Assembly (NCBI GenBank): GCA_947446925.1
Contig: CANFHU010000001.1
Coordinates: 1-64,000, forward strand
DNA from: Flavobacteriia bacterium
Lineage (GTDB): Bacteria; Bacteroidota; Bacteroidia; Flavobacteriales_D; Crocinitomicaceae
Length of the DNA stretch: 64,000 bases
Reading direction: 5' to 3'
Made by a program: the position numbers and the translations under genes
Part shown: positions 63,955-64,000 of the stretch, piece after piece
Numbering within the stretch: the stretch's first letter is position 1
Layout of the letters: every line of letters starts with the position of its first letter
Notes under the pieces: model-generated
Told to the model about the DNA's origin: nothing
Seen by the model: only the letters and a program-made list of their open reading frames with translations
The model's database searches: none

Positions 63955-64000
63955 TTATATCTCTTTCACAAAATCCAAAAACACTTTCTTATGCAATTCC
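63955..64000 (-). CDS. 3' end of a further gene running off the window
   Basis: Read on the minus strand, the frame entering from the window edge gives ELHKKVFLDFVKEI and a TAA at 63955-63957. Only 14 codons are visible, so the product cannot be named; the ending would suit an alpha/beta hydrolase, which is a guess. Confidence 0.4.
   Translation of the reverse strand, partial: ELHKKVFLDFVKEI

Noticed and set aside
1-64000. tRNA, rRNA, riboswitch or replication origin
   Set aside because: I looked for tRNA-like cloverleaf and CCA ends, rRNA blocks, and conserved riboswitch cores near metG, gcvH, hemL and the TonB genes, and found none I could support by eye.

Overview
The window looks like a chromosome segment of a low-GC member of the Bacteroidota, most likely Flavobacteriales and perhaps near Crocinitomicaceae/Fluviicola (the family-level guess is inference). 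Evidence: several type IX secretion (T9SS) parts and cargos (PorP/SprF, a PorE-like TPR/propeller/OmpA protein, type A and type B sorting domains), two RemB/Wzi-like barrels, TonB receptors with carboxypeptidase-regulatory N-termini, a DUF4249 lipoprotein, bacillithiol synthesis (BshC), and promoter-like TAnnTTTG boxes just upstream of many starts. No rRNA, tRNA or CRISPR array was seen. || Layout. 1-0.8 kb: a GxxExxY gene between direct repeats. 0.8-7 kb: TonB receptor, bshC, cyclophilin, then a tiny type B sorting-domain protein overlapping porP/sprF. 7-11 kb (minus): EamA transporter, YceI, a four-helix cytochrome b561-like protein, an ankyrin protein and a DOMON protein with a T9SS tail, which together look like an exported heme/electron-transfer module. 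11-20 kb: metG, paaZ with two tandem hairpins at its promoter, a HepT/MntA toxin-antitoxin pair, gcvH, a dinD-like gene broken by an in-frame stop, xseA/xseB. 20-30 kb (plus): TonB receptor + DUF4249 lipoprotein behind a Fur/Irr-like palindrome, then a tight run cysQ, two RemB-like barrels, LysE exporter, MORN/YwqK-repeat protein, 2-hydroxyacid dehydrogenase. 30-39.4 kb: hemL (minus), kynU-kmo with a perfect 20-bp palindrome between them, an ECF sigma operon ending in an AlkD-like gene, and a 633-residue amidophosphoribosyltransferase. || 39.4-43.85 kb is an accessory island: a TIR-domain gene, an NHL-repeat T9SS cargo and a REP-associated tyrosine transposase (RAYT), with six REP-like two-hairpin elements at its edges. 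43.85-50.2 kb: histidine kinase-gpmI-hydrolase operon, a 48-bp palindrome, prfB without the usual frameshift, and kup. 50.3-59.8 kb: a large SF1 helicase, msrC, an Ig-like lipoprotein, a ParE/RelE-type pair, a YbhN-like membrane protein, lysS and a small lipoprotein. 59.85-64 kb: a second 48-bp palindrome, an AAA/DUF4143 ATPase preceded by 33-bp tandem repeats, the PorE-like gene, a methyltransferase, and the 3' tip of one more minus-strand gene. || The most interesting items are the DOMON/b561 module with its Fur/Irr-like site, the REP/RAYT island with the TIR gene, and the nearly cargo-free T9SS type B domain gene next to porP/sprF.
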